Notes: generated by a model not told the origin, from the letters alone. A DNA stretch of 9,417 nt from Desulfobacterales bacterium (GCA_020056645.1 JAGVHJ010000240.1:1-9417); one strand, 5' to 3'; positions 1 to 6,863 are shown, counted from the stretch's first letter. A program made the numbers and translations.

Positions 1-540
1 CGCTTCGTTCCGCTGATACCTGTTCTTATATTTTTTTTCAAGGGCAATCATTTTTTTCTTCAATTCCTCGCCGCCGCCAAAACCGCCGGGGTTCTGATCA
101 CTTCGGATCACACGATGGCAGGGAATGAGGATGGGAAAGGGGTTTTGGGCAAGGGTGTTTCCCACAAACCGGAAGGCCTTTTCTCTACCGATGGCGCGGG
201 CGATCTCCCGGTAGGAAGCCACCTCGCCATAGGGTATTGCGGAGGTCGCCCGGAAAACCGCTGTCTCGAGGATGGTCATCCTGGAGAGATCAAGAGCCTT
301 CCAGGGAATGGCGACGGGCTCCCCCTCAAAATAGCCCGCCATCATCCGGGAGAGCGCCTCTACCTGCAAGGAGGGTTCGCCATCCTTTTTCCACGCCTCT
401 CCTTCCATGCGGTCGACTCTCTCCGGCCACGTTCCCGGAAGAAAAACCTCTTTTAACTGAAACGGCTCTTTCTGGTAAAGCATCCCGATGTCGCCAAAGG
501 AACTCCCGAAAACATGATACAGAGATGGGTTAAGATTCAT
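1..540 (-). CDS. ogt: Methylated-DNA--protein-cysteine S-methyltransferase (O6-alkylguanine repair), 3' end cut by window edge
   Basis: Suicide DNA-repair protein that moves an alkyl group from O6-methylguanine (or O4-methylthymine) in DNA to its own cysteine. Reading leftward from the ATG at 540-538, 180 codons are open to the window edge with no stop, so the C-terminus is missing. Family members are usually about 160-180 aa, so probably little is lost. The nucleophile motif IPCHRVI is at residues 139-145, with Cys141 followed by His142 and Arg143. The helix carrying the arginine finger is FRFVG (Arg124), preceded by the PYGEVASYREIA stretch of the DNA-binding domain (103-114). The typical GGFGGG...K..LE tail starts near 152. 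The N-terminal 80 residues form the less conserved RNase H-like domain. The start codon overlaps the ampG stop (ATGA, 4 bp), which implies translational coupling. The motif identification is secure. Ogt versus another alkyltransferase subclass is a guess. Confidence 0.92.
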   Translation of the reverse strand, partial: MNLNPSLYHVFGSSFGDIGMLYQKEPFQLKEVFLPGTWPERVDRMEGEAWKKDGEPSLQVEALSRMMAGYFEGEPVAIPWKALDLSRMTILETAVFRATSAIPYGEVASYREIARAIGREKAFRFVGNTLAQNPFPILIPCHRVIRSDQNPGGFGGGEELKKKMIALEKKYKNRYQRNEA

Positions 541-1802
541 GGGCTCACCCTCACAGCCTCGCCATTGGATGGATGGTAGATGGGCCCGATCTTCAAGAGC
601 AGCAGAATGCCCGGCAGGGCGATGGCCGTGCAGAAAATAAAGAATCCGGTCCAGCCAAAATGGGCCGCGAGATACCCGGTGGGGGCCGCGGCGAATACCC
701 TGGGAACACCCATGAGACTCGATAGGAGGGCGTATTGGGTGGCCGTGAACTTCTTATTGGTGATGCTCGCCATAAAGGCGGCATAGGCGGCGGTTCCCAT
801 GCCGGCGCTCAAATTTTCAAAGGTGATGACGCCTGTAAGAAGGGGGACCGAATGACCGGTCTGGGCGATCAAAACAAACCCGGCGGTGGAAAGGGCTTGA
901 AGGCCGCCGAAAATATAGAGGCTTTTTAAGATTCCAAGCCGGATCATGAAGATCCCGCCCACAAGACTCCCCAAAATGGTCGCCCAGAATCCGAAGAGCT
1001 TCACGACGGTCCCCACCTCTGTCTTGGTGAACCCCATATCGAGATAGAGCGGCATGGTCATGGCCGATGCCATGGTGTCGCCGATCTTATAGAAAAGAAT
1101 AAAGGCTAAAATAAGAATCGCGCCATCCCGCTTGAAATATTCGACCAGCGGTTCAACAACCGCCGCCTTGAGAGTTGTTGGCGTTTTTTCGGGAGAAAGG
1201 GGCTCCGGGGTTAGAATCGTTGCGGTGATCCCCACGGCCATGCATGAGGCCATGATCAGGTAGACCGTTCGATAGGGCATCAGGTCCGCGAGGATCAATC
1301 CCCCGCCGGAGGCGAGGAGTACCCCCACCCGGTAACCGTTGATATAGAGGGAAGAGCCGAGGCCCAGTTCCGTGTCAGGCAGATCCTCTCTTCGGTAGGC
1401 GTCCACGACGATATCCTGGGAAGCGCTGAAAAAAGCCACCAGGAAAGCGGTGGCCGCCACCATCCAGAGATGCCCGGAGGGATCGGTCCGGCCCAGAAGG
1501 ATGATCGAGAAAAAAAGCGCCACCTGTGTCAGAAGAAGAAACCCCCGTCTTCTGCCCAGAAAAGGAAGGGTGAACCGGTCAAACAAGGGGGCCCACACGA
1601 ATTTGATGGAGTAGGGAATACCGATGAGGGAGGTGAGCCCGATGACGGAAAGATCAACCCCCTCCTCCTTCATCCAGGACTGAATCAGGCTTCCGGTCGT
1701 CAAAAAGAGGGGCAGTCCCGAAGAGAATCCCATGAAGAGGGAGACCGCCATCCTCCGGGCAAATCCTTTTTTATCTGTGACGGCAGGTTCGGACCGGGTC
1801 AT
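537..1802 (-). CDS. ampG: AmpG-family muropeptide MFS permease
   Basis: Inner-membrane major facilitator of the AmpG/PAT type. Known members import GlcNAc-anhydroMurNAc muropeptides from the periplasm for peptidoglycan recycling, and can affect beta-lactamase induction. The 421-aa protein has alternating hydrophobic segments that I read as about 12 membrane helices, with a hydrophilic central loop near 197-227. AmpG hallmarks are visible: SSGLPLFLTTGSL (27-39), GIPYSIKFVWAPLFDR (61-76), LGRRRG (82-87), SQDIVVDAY (128-136; the two Asp residues match positions known to matter in E. coli AmpG) and ENLSAGMGTAAY (329-340). The start is the only one possible, since an in-frame TAG lies four codons upstream. 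Its ribosome-binding site is weak (AGAG). The 5' flank has been invaded by a miniature transposon-like element that begins only about 23 bp upstream of the ATG. The downstream repair gene overlaps by 4 bp. Substrate is inferred from family only. Confidence 0.9.
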   Translation of the reverse strand: MTRSEPAVTDKKGFARRMAVSLFMGFSSGLPLFLTTGSLIQSWMKEEGVDLSVIGLTSLIGIPYSIKFVWAPLFDRFTLPFLGRRRGFLLLTQVALFFSIILLGRTDPSGHLWMVAATAFLVAFFSASQDIVVDAYRREDLPDTELGLGSSLYINGYRVGVLLASGGGLILADLMPYRTVYLIMASCMAVGITATILTPEPLSPEKTPTTLKAAVVEPLVEYFKRDGAILILAFILFYKIGDTMASAMTMPLYLDMGFTKTEVGTVVKLFGFWATILGSLVGGIFMIRLGILKSLYIFGGLQALSTAGFVLIAQTGHSVPLLTGVITFENLSAGMGTAAYAAFMASITNKKFTATQYALLSSLMGVPRVFAAAPTGYLAAHFGWTGFFIFCTAIALPGILLLLKIGPIYHPSNGEAVRVSP

Positions 1803-1817
1803 GGCATCATTACTCTA

Positions 1818-1825
1818 ATTGTGTT
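1818..1825. repeat. Target-site duplication, ampG-proximal
   Basis: ATTGTGTT lies directly against the GTAA end of the miniature element and is repeated exactly at 1948-1955 on the other side. Such 8-bp duplications are the length made by IS66-type transposition. A perfect duplication suggests a fairly recent insertion. Confidence 0.78.
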
Positions 1826-1851
1826 GTAACTATTCAGCAGTTATTCATCAA
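1823..1851 (-). promoter_or_regulatory. Possible hybrid promoter for ampG at the element/target junction
   Basis: On the minus strand a TTGATG (-35-like, 1851-1846) is followed after exactly 17 bp by TACAAC (-10-like, 1828-1823). Each matches the sigma-70 consensus at 4 of 6 positions. The -35 and spacer lie inside the miniature element, while the -10 straddles the junction: TAC comes from the inverted repeat and AAC from the target duplication. The ampG ATG follows about 20 bp further on. Both boxes are imperfect, so this is only a candidate. Confidence 0.35.
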
Positions 1852-1947
1852 GATGGCGAAAAGCCCGTTTTGTTCGTTCCCTATTTTTTCGGGAGCTTCT
1901 TGGCTTTTTGCTGAACTGGCTAAAACAAGGCCATACTGAATAGTTAC
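1826..1947 (-). mobile_element. 122-bp MITE-like element, IS66-like ends (copy 1)
   Basis: The element begins with GTAACTATTCAG (1826-1837) and ends with its exact reverse complement (1936-1947), giving 12-bp perfect terminal inverted repeats. It is flanked on both sides by the same 8 bp, ATTGTGTT (1818-1825 and 1948-1955), which looks like a clean target-site duplication. It is too short to code for a transposase. IS66-family elements are known for GTAA-beginning ends and 8-bp duplications, so I infer mobilisation in trans by an IS66-type transposase. Inside, GCGAAAAGCC (1856-1865) pairs with GGCTTTTTGC (1902-1911) with one mismatch, and TCCC/GGGA nests within it, so a transcript would fold. 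A second copy, oppositely oriented and diverged, lies at 6909-7037. I list this copy as minus because its complement aligns with copy 2. Confidence 0.82.
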
Positions 1948-1955
1948 ATTGTGTT
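1948..1955. repeat. Target-site duplication, pckG-proximal
   Basis: Exact second copy of ATTGTGTT, directly abutting the other inverted repeat end of the miniature element. Together with 1818-1825 it defines the insertion boundaries. Confidence 0.78.
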
Positions 1956-2056
1956 CAGTTTTGACAACCTCCGGCGGCCAGAATTTAAAAATCTGGACAA
2001 ATAGATTGGAGGGGGGGCGTTTAGAGATAGTTCAAATGGCGTCACCGCCTTGTTCT

Positions 2057-2094
2057 AAAAGGTTGGCCACCGGCAGGGCCGCCGGAAGCCAACC
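2057..2094 (-). terminator. Probable rho-independent terminator of pckG
   Basis: A strong interrupted stem lies 37 bp past the pckG stop. GGTTGGC (2061-2067) pairs with GCCAACC (2088-2094), and CCGGC (2070-2074) pairs with GCCGG (2081-2085), around a 6-nt loop. Read on the minus strand the stem is followed by TTTT (2060-2057). The T tract is short, but placement and strand fit termination of pckG before the ampG unit. Confidence 0.62.
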
Positions 2095-2131
2095 TGATCG
2101 CGATTGTCGTAAACCTTGAAGAACGCGAAAA

Positions 2132-4096
2132 CTATTGGGCCGCAGTCAACTGGGAAGGAGTAACAACGCTTCCATACTTTTCCTTCAATTTCAGAACGCC
2201 TCTCTTTTGTTCGGAAAGTACGTCAAACAGAATCTTTGGAACATCTTTTTCCTTTCCATATGCGGCCTCCTGAAGCTCGATCCGCTTCAGGATATTCTCC
2301 ACATAGAGGGAGAACTGTTTGTTATAAAGGCTTTCGGGATACTCCTTATCGATGATCTTTTTAAAAAGCGATTTCAGATCGTCGTATCTGGGAATCCCCC
2401 CAATGGGAGTCTGGATGGTGCCGACCTTTCTGTTCGCGTGCCTTGCAAGCCATCCCAGCCATACCTTCACATCCCGTTTTTCTCCCAAAAGTTTTTTGGA
2501 CTCACCGCCCCTGGCTTCATGGGTCAGAAAATAGTTGAGCCCGGCCATTACCACCCGTTTGGAATCGGGGGTTCTATTGCTGCCGAAGAATTTAAACTGG
2601 GCGTCCATATAGTCTCCCAGAGCACCGGGGATAAAGGGGGCATTGGCCCAAGGCGCTCTTTTCACGCCGGTTGCTCCCACTTCGGTTGCGGTGGCTGCGG
2701 AAACAATGGAAGCGCCAATCACCACGCCATGGTCGGAATTCCTGGCCACCCACACCGGGGGCATGGTGTCGCTGTCGCGCCCGCTGTAGGTGATGACACG
2801 GGTTTCCACCCCGGCGGGGTCCTCTGCTTTGGGAGAGTAATTGGCAAGGGCGTCGGAAGAGAGGGTCGCACGGGCGTTGGGGTGGGAAATGGGAACGGGT
2901 TTTCCGTTTTTATCGGTCATGCCGTTTTTCCACTCTCCCTGAAAATTGAAGCCTTTCTCGGGTATTGGCTCGCCATTTCCAGTCCAATGGGGAACCTTCT
3001 TATCGTCGATCAGCACGTTCGACCAGATCACCTCGGTGCCGGGATTTCTTAAAAGCTTCATCAACTGGGGATCTCCCTCCCAGTTCACATCCTCCACAAT
3101 CCCGAAGATCCCGTTTTCCGGGTTGATGGAACGGACAAACCCATCCTTGTCGATCCACATCTGGGCCAGGTCATCTCCCACAAAGTGGCTGCCGGCCATG
3201 GCGGTCGTGGTCTTTCCGCACCCGCTGGGCGCAGCCCCCGCAAACCAGGTGATGGTTCCATCCTCATCTTCAATGCCGGTGATAAACATATGCTCCGAAA
3301 GCTCATTCCCCCGGTTGGTATAAACCGCCTTATCCACGGAAAACCGGTGGTTCCCTTTTTTCATGAGCAGGGTGTTTCCTGCGTAGGTGCAGTTGATGCT
3401 GTAAGTGGTCTGGGTGCTCCGGTCCATATAGACCCTGGCGTTTGGAAGATCTTCGGCCCGGTTTTTTCCTTCCGAATGAATGTTGGCGTAAAAATGGCCG
3501 AGCCGTTCCACCTCCCGGTCAAAAATATCGAATAGGTTCCGGTAGAGAATATCGGCGCTGTGGGACACATAGGCGGAGCTTGTGATTTCAACCGCCGGAT
3601 TGGATGCGGGACTTCCGGCGGGACCCCTCATATAAAATCCGACGATCATGGTTTTGCCCTTCATGATACCGGTCATTTTTTTCAGGATATCTGAGAAGGC
3701 CTCTGTCCGGTCGATCCGGTTCGCAAGGGAGCTGACGGTTTCAGAGGGTTCCGCCATGTAATAGGTTCGATCCGTGATTCTTCCCTGCTCCTCCTTGAGA
3801 TCATAGTGAATGGTGTGGTTCTCCATGGCGAGCGGTTTCTCTTCGCCGTTTTTCAAGGCAAGAGAACGGACAGCCGCCCTGTCTTCTGCGGAACCGGTAT
3901 TGACAAATACCGCGTCCGGATCACACATCACCACGGCGTTCGCGATCTTGATCACCAAAGGCTTGCACTGGATCCTGCCAATTTTGGCATGGTTCGCCTT
4001 GTCCATTTTTTTTTCAAGAATCCGCATGGCCGCATCGTAATCCGTAACGCCGCCGATTTCACTCGCCACATCCATCAATTTCATCTGAAGTGTCAT
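2132..4096 (-). CDS. pckG: Phosphoenolpyruvate carboxykinase (GTP type), archaeal-like
   Basis: Interconverts oxaloacetate and phosphoenolpyruvate with a nucleoside triphosphate, the entry step of gluconeogenesis (or an anaplerotic reverse reaction); cytosolic. The protein is 654 aa. The kinase-1 P-loop is APSGCGKTTTAM (289-300), whose Cys293 matches the hyper-reactive active-site cysteine of GTP-type enzymes. The metal-binding kinase-2 motif is VGDDLAQMW (306-314). Further landmarks are PENGIFGIVEDVN (326-338), the substrate-binding HPNAR (405-409), SGRDSDTMPP (438-447) in place of the usual GGRRP, and DHGVVIGASI (455-464). The C-terminal region (about 519-575) lacks the classical FLWPGF guanine-binding stretch and instead has NYFLT and a VWLGWL segment, as I recall from Thermococcus-type enzymes. 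GTP preference is therefore inferred, not seen. The ATG at 4096 has a good Shine-Dalgarno (AGAAGG, 8 nt upstream). A hairpin terminator follows. Confidence 0.93.
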   Translation of the reverse strand: MTLQMKLMDVASEIGGVTDYDAAMRILEKKMDKANHAKIGRIQCKPLVIKIANAVVMCDPDAVFVNTGSAEDRAAVRSLALKNGEEKPLAMENHTIHYDLKEEQGRITDRTYYMAEPSETVSSLANRIDRTEAFSDILKKMTGIMKGKTMIVGFYMRGPAGSPASNPAVEITSSAYVSHSADILYRNLFDIFDREVERLGHFYANIHSEGKNRAEDLPNARVYMDRSTQTTYSINCTYAGNTLLMKKGNHRFSVDKAVYTNRGNELSEHMFITGIEDEDGTITWFAGAAPSGCGKTTTAMAGSHFVGDDLAQMWIDKDGFVRSINPENGIFGIVEDVNWEGDPQLMKLLRNPGTEVIWSNVLIDDKKVPHWTGNGEPIPEKGFNFQGEWKNGMTDKNGKPVPISHPNARATLSSDALANYSPKAEDPAGVETRVITYSGRDSDTMPPVWVARNSDHGVVIGASIVSAATATEVGATGVKRAPWANAPFIPGALGDYMDAQFKFFGSNRTPDSKRVVMAGLNYFLTHEARGGESKKLLGEKRDVKVWLGWLARHANRKVGTIQTPIGGIPRYDDLKSLFKKIIDKEYPESLYNKQFSLYVENILKRIELQEAAYGKEKDVPKILFDVLSEQKRGVLKLKEKYGSVVTPSQLTAAQ

Positions 4097-4120
4097 AATA
4101 TTCGCCTTCTATTTAAATCA

Positions 4121-4141
4121 TTAACATTGAATATGTGTTAA
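4121..4141. promoter_or_regulatory. Small inverted repeat upstream of pckG, possible operator
   Basis: TTAACA (4121-4126) and TGTTAA (4136-4141) form a 6-bp inverted repeat with 9-bp spacing, about 25 bp upstream of the pckG start in an AT-rich leader. The layout suits a dimeric regulator, but I recognise no specific binding motif and it may be chance. Confidence 0.25.
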
Positions 4142-4146
4142 ATATC

Positions 4147-4184
4147 CCTTGAAAACCGCAGGCTAAAACGCCCTTTTTTCAAGG
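4147..4184 (-). terminator. Hairpin between rdgB and pckG (terminator or leader structure)
   Basis: CCTTGAAAA (4147-4155) and TTTTCAAGG (4176-4184) form a perfect 9-bp stem around a 20-nt loop, inside which GGC/GCC can pair. It lies about 40 bp past the rdgB stop and about 50 bp before the pckG ATG. The stem is AT-rich and no T-run follows on the minus strand, so it may be a weak terminator for the panP-rdgB unit or a structured leader or operator of pckG. Confidence 0.4.
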
Positions 4185-4225
4185 AAAATAATTGCGTTTC
4201 ACGGAACATGCGTTTTTCTTCGCTT

Positions 4226-4879
4226 TCAATGGCCGCCCTCACCATGGCTGGAAACAAAACGGGGCATATTGAGATCAATCCATGCCACCACCTTGTCAAA
4301 CTCCTTCACCACTTCGGATAGGGCCTTTCCCCGGTGGCTGACACGCCCTTTTTCCTCAATGGTCATCTCGGCAAAGGTTTTTTTGTATTCCGGATAGTAA
4401 AAGATGGGATCATAACCAAACCCTCCCACCCCAGAGGGTTGTTCGACGATGAGGCCTTCCGCCCGCCCTTCATAGGTCAGGGCCGCCCCCTGGGGAACGG
4501 CGATGGAAATGACGCATTGGAAGGCGGCGGAACGATCTTTCACACGATTCATCTCTGCCAAAAGCTTTTGAACCCGTTCTTCATCGGTGGCGTCAGGCCC
4601 CCCATACCGGGCGGAATGCACCCCTGGCCGGCCATCTAGGGCGGAAACAACCAGGCCGGAATCATCGGCCAGAGCTGGCAGACCCAGCACCCGCGCAGTG
4701 AAACTCGCCTTTTTATAGGCGTTCTCGTCAAAAGTCGCCCCATCCTCGACCACCTCGGGGATGGGACCAAAATCATCGAGATTCTTGATGAGAACCGGCT
4801 GGCCTTCCAACATCGCCCGAATCTCTTCCGTCTTCCCCTTGTTTCTGGTAGCGATGACCAGTGTCACCTGTTTCTTCAT
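4226..4879 (-). CDS. rdgB: XTP/dITP (non-canonical purine NTP) pyrophosphatase, HAM1/RdgB family
   Basis: Hydrolyses dITP, ITP and XTP to the monophosphates plus pyrophosphate, keeping deaminated purines out of DNA and RNA; cytosolic, Mg-dependent. Counting from the ATG at 4879 (217 aa), the family motifs come in order: ATRNKGK (10-16), FDENAYKKA (50-58), the catalytic ADDSGL (71-76), GGFGYDPIF (152-160) and SHRGKAL (181-187). I chose this ATG because it starts right before the first conserved strand (MKKQVTLVIATRNK), as homologues do. Two longer starts are possible: ATG at 4903, and TTG at 4915 (229 aa). The TTG has the best-placed Shine-Dalgarno, AAGGA with 8-nt spacing, overlapping the panP stop region. 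The true start is thus open. It follows panP by 5-41 bp on the same strand and is probably co-transcribed. Linkage to panP looks positional rather than functional. Confidence 0.93.
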   Translation of the reverse strand: MKKQVTLVIATRNKGKTEEIRAMLEGQPVLIKNLDDFGPIPEVVEDGATFDENAYKKASFTARVLGLPALADDSGLVVSALDGRPGVHSARYGGPDATDEERVQKLLAEMNRVKDRSAAFQCVISIAVPQGAALTYEGRAEGLIVEQPSGVGGFGYDPIFYYPEYKKTFAEMTIEEKGRVSHRGKALSEVVKEFDKVVAWIDLNMPRFVSSHGEGGH

Positions 4880-4920
4880 CTTTTTTTTCTGGCTCCCATC
4901 CATTTCAGCAAGCAACGGGT

Positions 4921-6609
4921 CTATCCTTTTTTTTCCATCTCATCGGCGATTCGAAACCGCCCCTTGTTTTTCAACTTTCCCGATTCCCAGTCAAGATAAA
5001 TTTTTTCCTGCTCGTCAAGAATCGCCTTTAAAATGGCGATCGTGGTCATTGGGTTCATAATGACGCTCCGGAGCACCACCACCTGCTCTTCCGGAAACCC
5101 TTTCATTTTAAACGCGGTTCTCGAAACAAAACTGTTGCCCGACTCCCGTTGGGCCTGCTGAACGATTCGGTTGATTTCATTGAGCCTTTCGTTCACAGCC
5201 TTCTTGATTTCGTCCGTCCCAGCTTCATACGCCTCTTTGAGGCTCTTGGGAAACACCCGGTAGGTAAGGATATTCAATTCGGGCCGGGTCACGAGCTCGA
5301 AATTCTCCCGCTTCTCGATCTCGGAAGCGAACTCGGCGGCCACATCGATCCCATGTTCAATGAGCAGGGCGTACCCCCGGGTTCCCATGATCTTGAGCGC
5401 GCTGTCGAGAATCAGGGAATTGGCCTCCCTGGAACCGGAAAAGGTCTTGATACCCAGATCCACGCTGCCGGGCCGGATAATATAGCTCGCGTGATAGGCC
5501 ATGAGATCCATGATCGATGGGTCCTGGAAATAGAGCATCCCGCAGCTCATGGGCATGTAAAACTGTTTGTGGCCGTCTATGGTCACCGAATCGGCCAGCT
5601 CAATGCCCTTCAAGAGATGCTTGTATTTCTCCGACATGAGGGTAGGGCCGCCCCAGGCCGCATCCACATGAAAATGGATCTTCTTTTTCCGGCAGATGGC
5701 CGAGATCTCCTCCAGGGGATCGACGCTCCCGGTCTCCGTGCTTCCGGCGATGCCCACGATGGCGATAATTCTGGTCCGGCCGCTCGTTTCAATCCGGTCG
5801 ATTTCCTGCCGCAGAAGATCGATGTTGATCTTGTTCCGCTCATCCACGTCCACGGCGATCACATTCTGATTGCCGATTCCCAGGATGCCCCCCGATTTCT
5901 TCAGGGAGTAATGGGCCCGGATCGAAACAAGCACCACGGCCCTGTCAACATCGTAGGCTTTAAAGGCCTGGGCGATTCCTTCAGCCTCAATCCCACGGAA
6001 CCCTTGTTTCGGGGGAAACGCGGCGTTTCTGGCAACCCAGAGGGCCGTTAAATTGGCCGCCGTTCCGCCTTCCGTAAAGCAACCCAGGGAGGTCGTTGTA
6101 TTCTGTACATGGGCCTGATAAAACTCCTCTCCCATATTGTAGATGAGCCGATGAATCTTCGCGATCACCTGTTTCTCGATGACCGAAACCACCTTGGATG
6201 TTTCCAGTTTGACCACATTTTGATTCAGCGCGGAGACGATGGTTTTGAGGTGAACCATAAAAAACGGGATGGCGGAGGTCATGTGGCCGACAAAATAAGG
6301 GGAGGCCACGTTCACGGCATGGGGCGCGATCTCCTTGATGATATCGGTGATCACATCTTTCAGTTTTTTTTCAGGATCTTTCCCGATGCGGGTATCGGTA
6401 AAGTGCTTCGCCAGCTCTTTCAAGCTGATCTCTTCGGTGATGCCGACATTTTTATTCAGAAATTCATGGAGCCCGAAAAGGATCTGTTCCATATACTTGA
6501 CCAGCGTGACGCGGGTGGCCTCGTTTTCCGGACGGATGAATACACGCTCAAGCGCGTGCCAGTCCGCGACCAGCTGTGATTTTTCCTGCCCCAGTATTCT
6601 TTTTTTCAT
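4921..6609 (-). CDS. panP: PanP-like PLP-dependent amino-acid decarboxylase (aspartate 1-decarboxylase or glutamate decarboxylase)
   Basis: Group II pyridoxal-phosphate decarboxylase of 562 aa. The overall sequence resembles what I recall of PanP, the PLP-type aspartate decarboxylase that makes beta-alanine for pantothenate/CoA in Vibrio and other bacteria lacking pyruvoyl PanD. Visible landmarks: ASPYFVGHMTSA (102-113) and ALNQN (127-131) in the substrate region; GGTAANLTALW (181-191), phosphate binding; AHYSLKK (232-238), whose His233 should stack on the PLP ring; HVDAAWGG (314-321), whose Asp316 should hold the pyridine nitrogen; and DGHKQFYMP (346-353), whose Lys348 is the Schiff-base lysine. 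NSFVSRT (492-498) is typical of the C-terminal domain. The basic tail after 540 is variable. The ATG at 6609 has only a weak ribosome-binding site. It diverges from the EF-G gene. Glutamate or aromatic amino-acid substrates cannot be excluded by eye. Confidence 0.85.
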   Translation of the reverse strand: MKKRILGQEKSQLVADWHALERVFIRPENEATRVTLVKYMEQILFGLHEFLNKNVGITEEISLKELAKHFTDTRIGKDPEKKLKDVITDIIKEIAPHAVNVASPYFVGHMTSAIPFFMVHLKTIVSALNQNVVKLETSKVVSVIEKQVIAKIHRLIYNMGEEFYQAHVQNTTTSLGCFTEGGTAANLTALWVARNAAFPPKQGFRGIEAEGIAQAFKAYDVDRAVVLVSIRAHYSLKKSGGILGIGNQNVIAVDVDERNKINIDLLRQEIDRIETSGRTRIIAIVGIAGSTETGSVDPLEEISAICRKKKIHFHVDAAWGGPTLMSEKYKHLLKGIELADSVTIDGHKQFYMPMSCGMLYFQDPSIMDLMAYHASYIIRPGSVDLGIKTFSGSREANSLILDSALKIMGTRGYALLIEHGIDVAAEFASEIEKRENFELVTRPELNILTYRVFPKSLKEAYEAGTDEIKKAVNERLNEINRIVQQAQRESGNSFVSRTAFKMKGFPEEQVVVLRSVIMNPMTTIAILKAILDEQEKIYLDWESGKLKNKGRFRIADEMEKKG

Positions 6610-6746
6610 TCGCTTGAAATATTCATTAAATTCGAATAATTAAATATAAAATATCTATCATTTATGAATTTAAAAATGGTATGTATACATAATTAAACCA
6701 CAAACACAATAAATAGATTTCATTGAGCGATTTTTAATCTCCTTCC

Positions 6747-6758
6747 TTGATCGATCAA
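6747..6758. promoter_or_regulatory. 12-bp perfect palindrome, possible operator
   Basis: TTGATCGATCAA is its own reverse complement and lies about 140 bp upstream of the panP start. It could be a regulator site, but a 12-bp palindrome can arise by chance and no family is recognised. Confidence 0.2.
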
Positions 6759-6863
6759 CGATCCGTTCACAACACACGACCCGCTTCTTTCAGGGTGCTC
6801 GCATGTATCATTTAGACGGCTCTTGTTATAGCGCAAAAAAGGCCTTTTTGTGAGTGACATTTA

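Larger units (their letters stand above)
1803..2131. other. Intergenic region between pckG and ampG
   Basis: This 329-bp gap contains no convincing gene on either strand. From ampG outward it holds: a 15-bp ampG leader; a miniature inverted-repeat element with its target duplication (1818-1955); a plain stretch (1956-2060) with a near-palindrome CCAGA-N9-TCTGG at 1978-1996 and a small GGCG-TCAC-CGCC hairpin at 2038-2049; and a strong GC-rich hairpin (2061-2094) just downstream of the pckG stop. Confidence 0.7.

Noticed and set aside
115..533. Two overlapping plus-strand frames of about 100 aa
   Set aside because: They lie opposite the methyltransferase gene, which has the PCHRV active site and reads through the entire stretch to the window edge.
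1826..1947. Intrinsic terminator or attenuator for pckG instead of a mobile element
   Set aside because: A better-placed GC-rich terminator exists at 2061-2094. The exact 8-bp duplication, GTAA ends and a second copy elsewhere point to transposition.
2135..3052. 305-aa open frame on the plus strand
   Set aside because: It is antisense to pckG, whose protein has clear catalytic motifs. The predicted protein is glycine/histidine-rich without recognisable motifs, as expected from a complementary frame.
5149..6051. 300-aa open frame on the plus strand
   Set aside because: It is antisense to the decarboxylase gene, has no motif of its own and no ribosome-binding site I trust; a shadow of a strongly coding strand.
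537..6609. A single five-gene operon forming a novel functional system
   Set aside because: Hairpins between rdgB and pckG and after pckG, long gaps and the element insertion break it into at least two or three units, and the products act in unrelated pathways.
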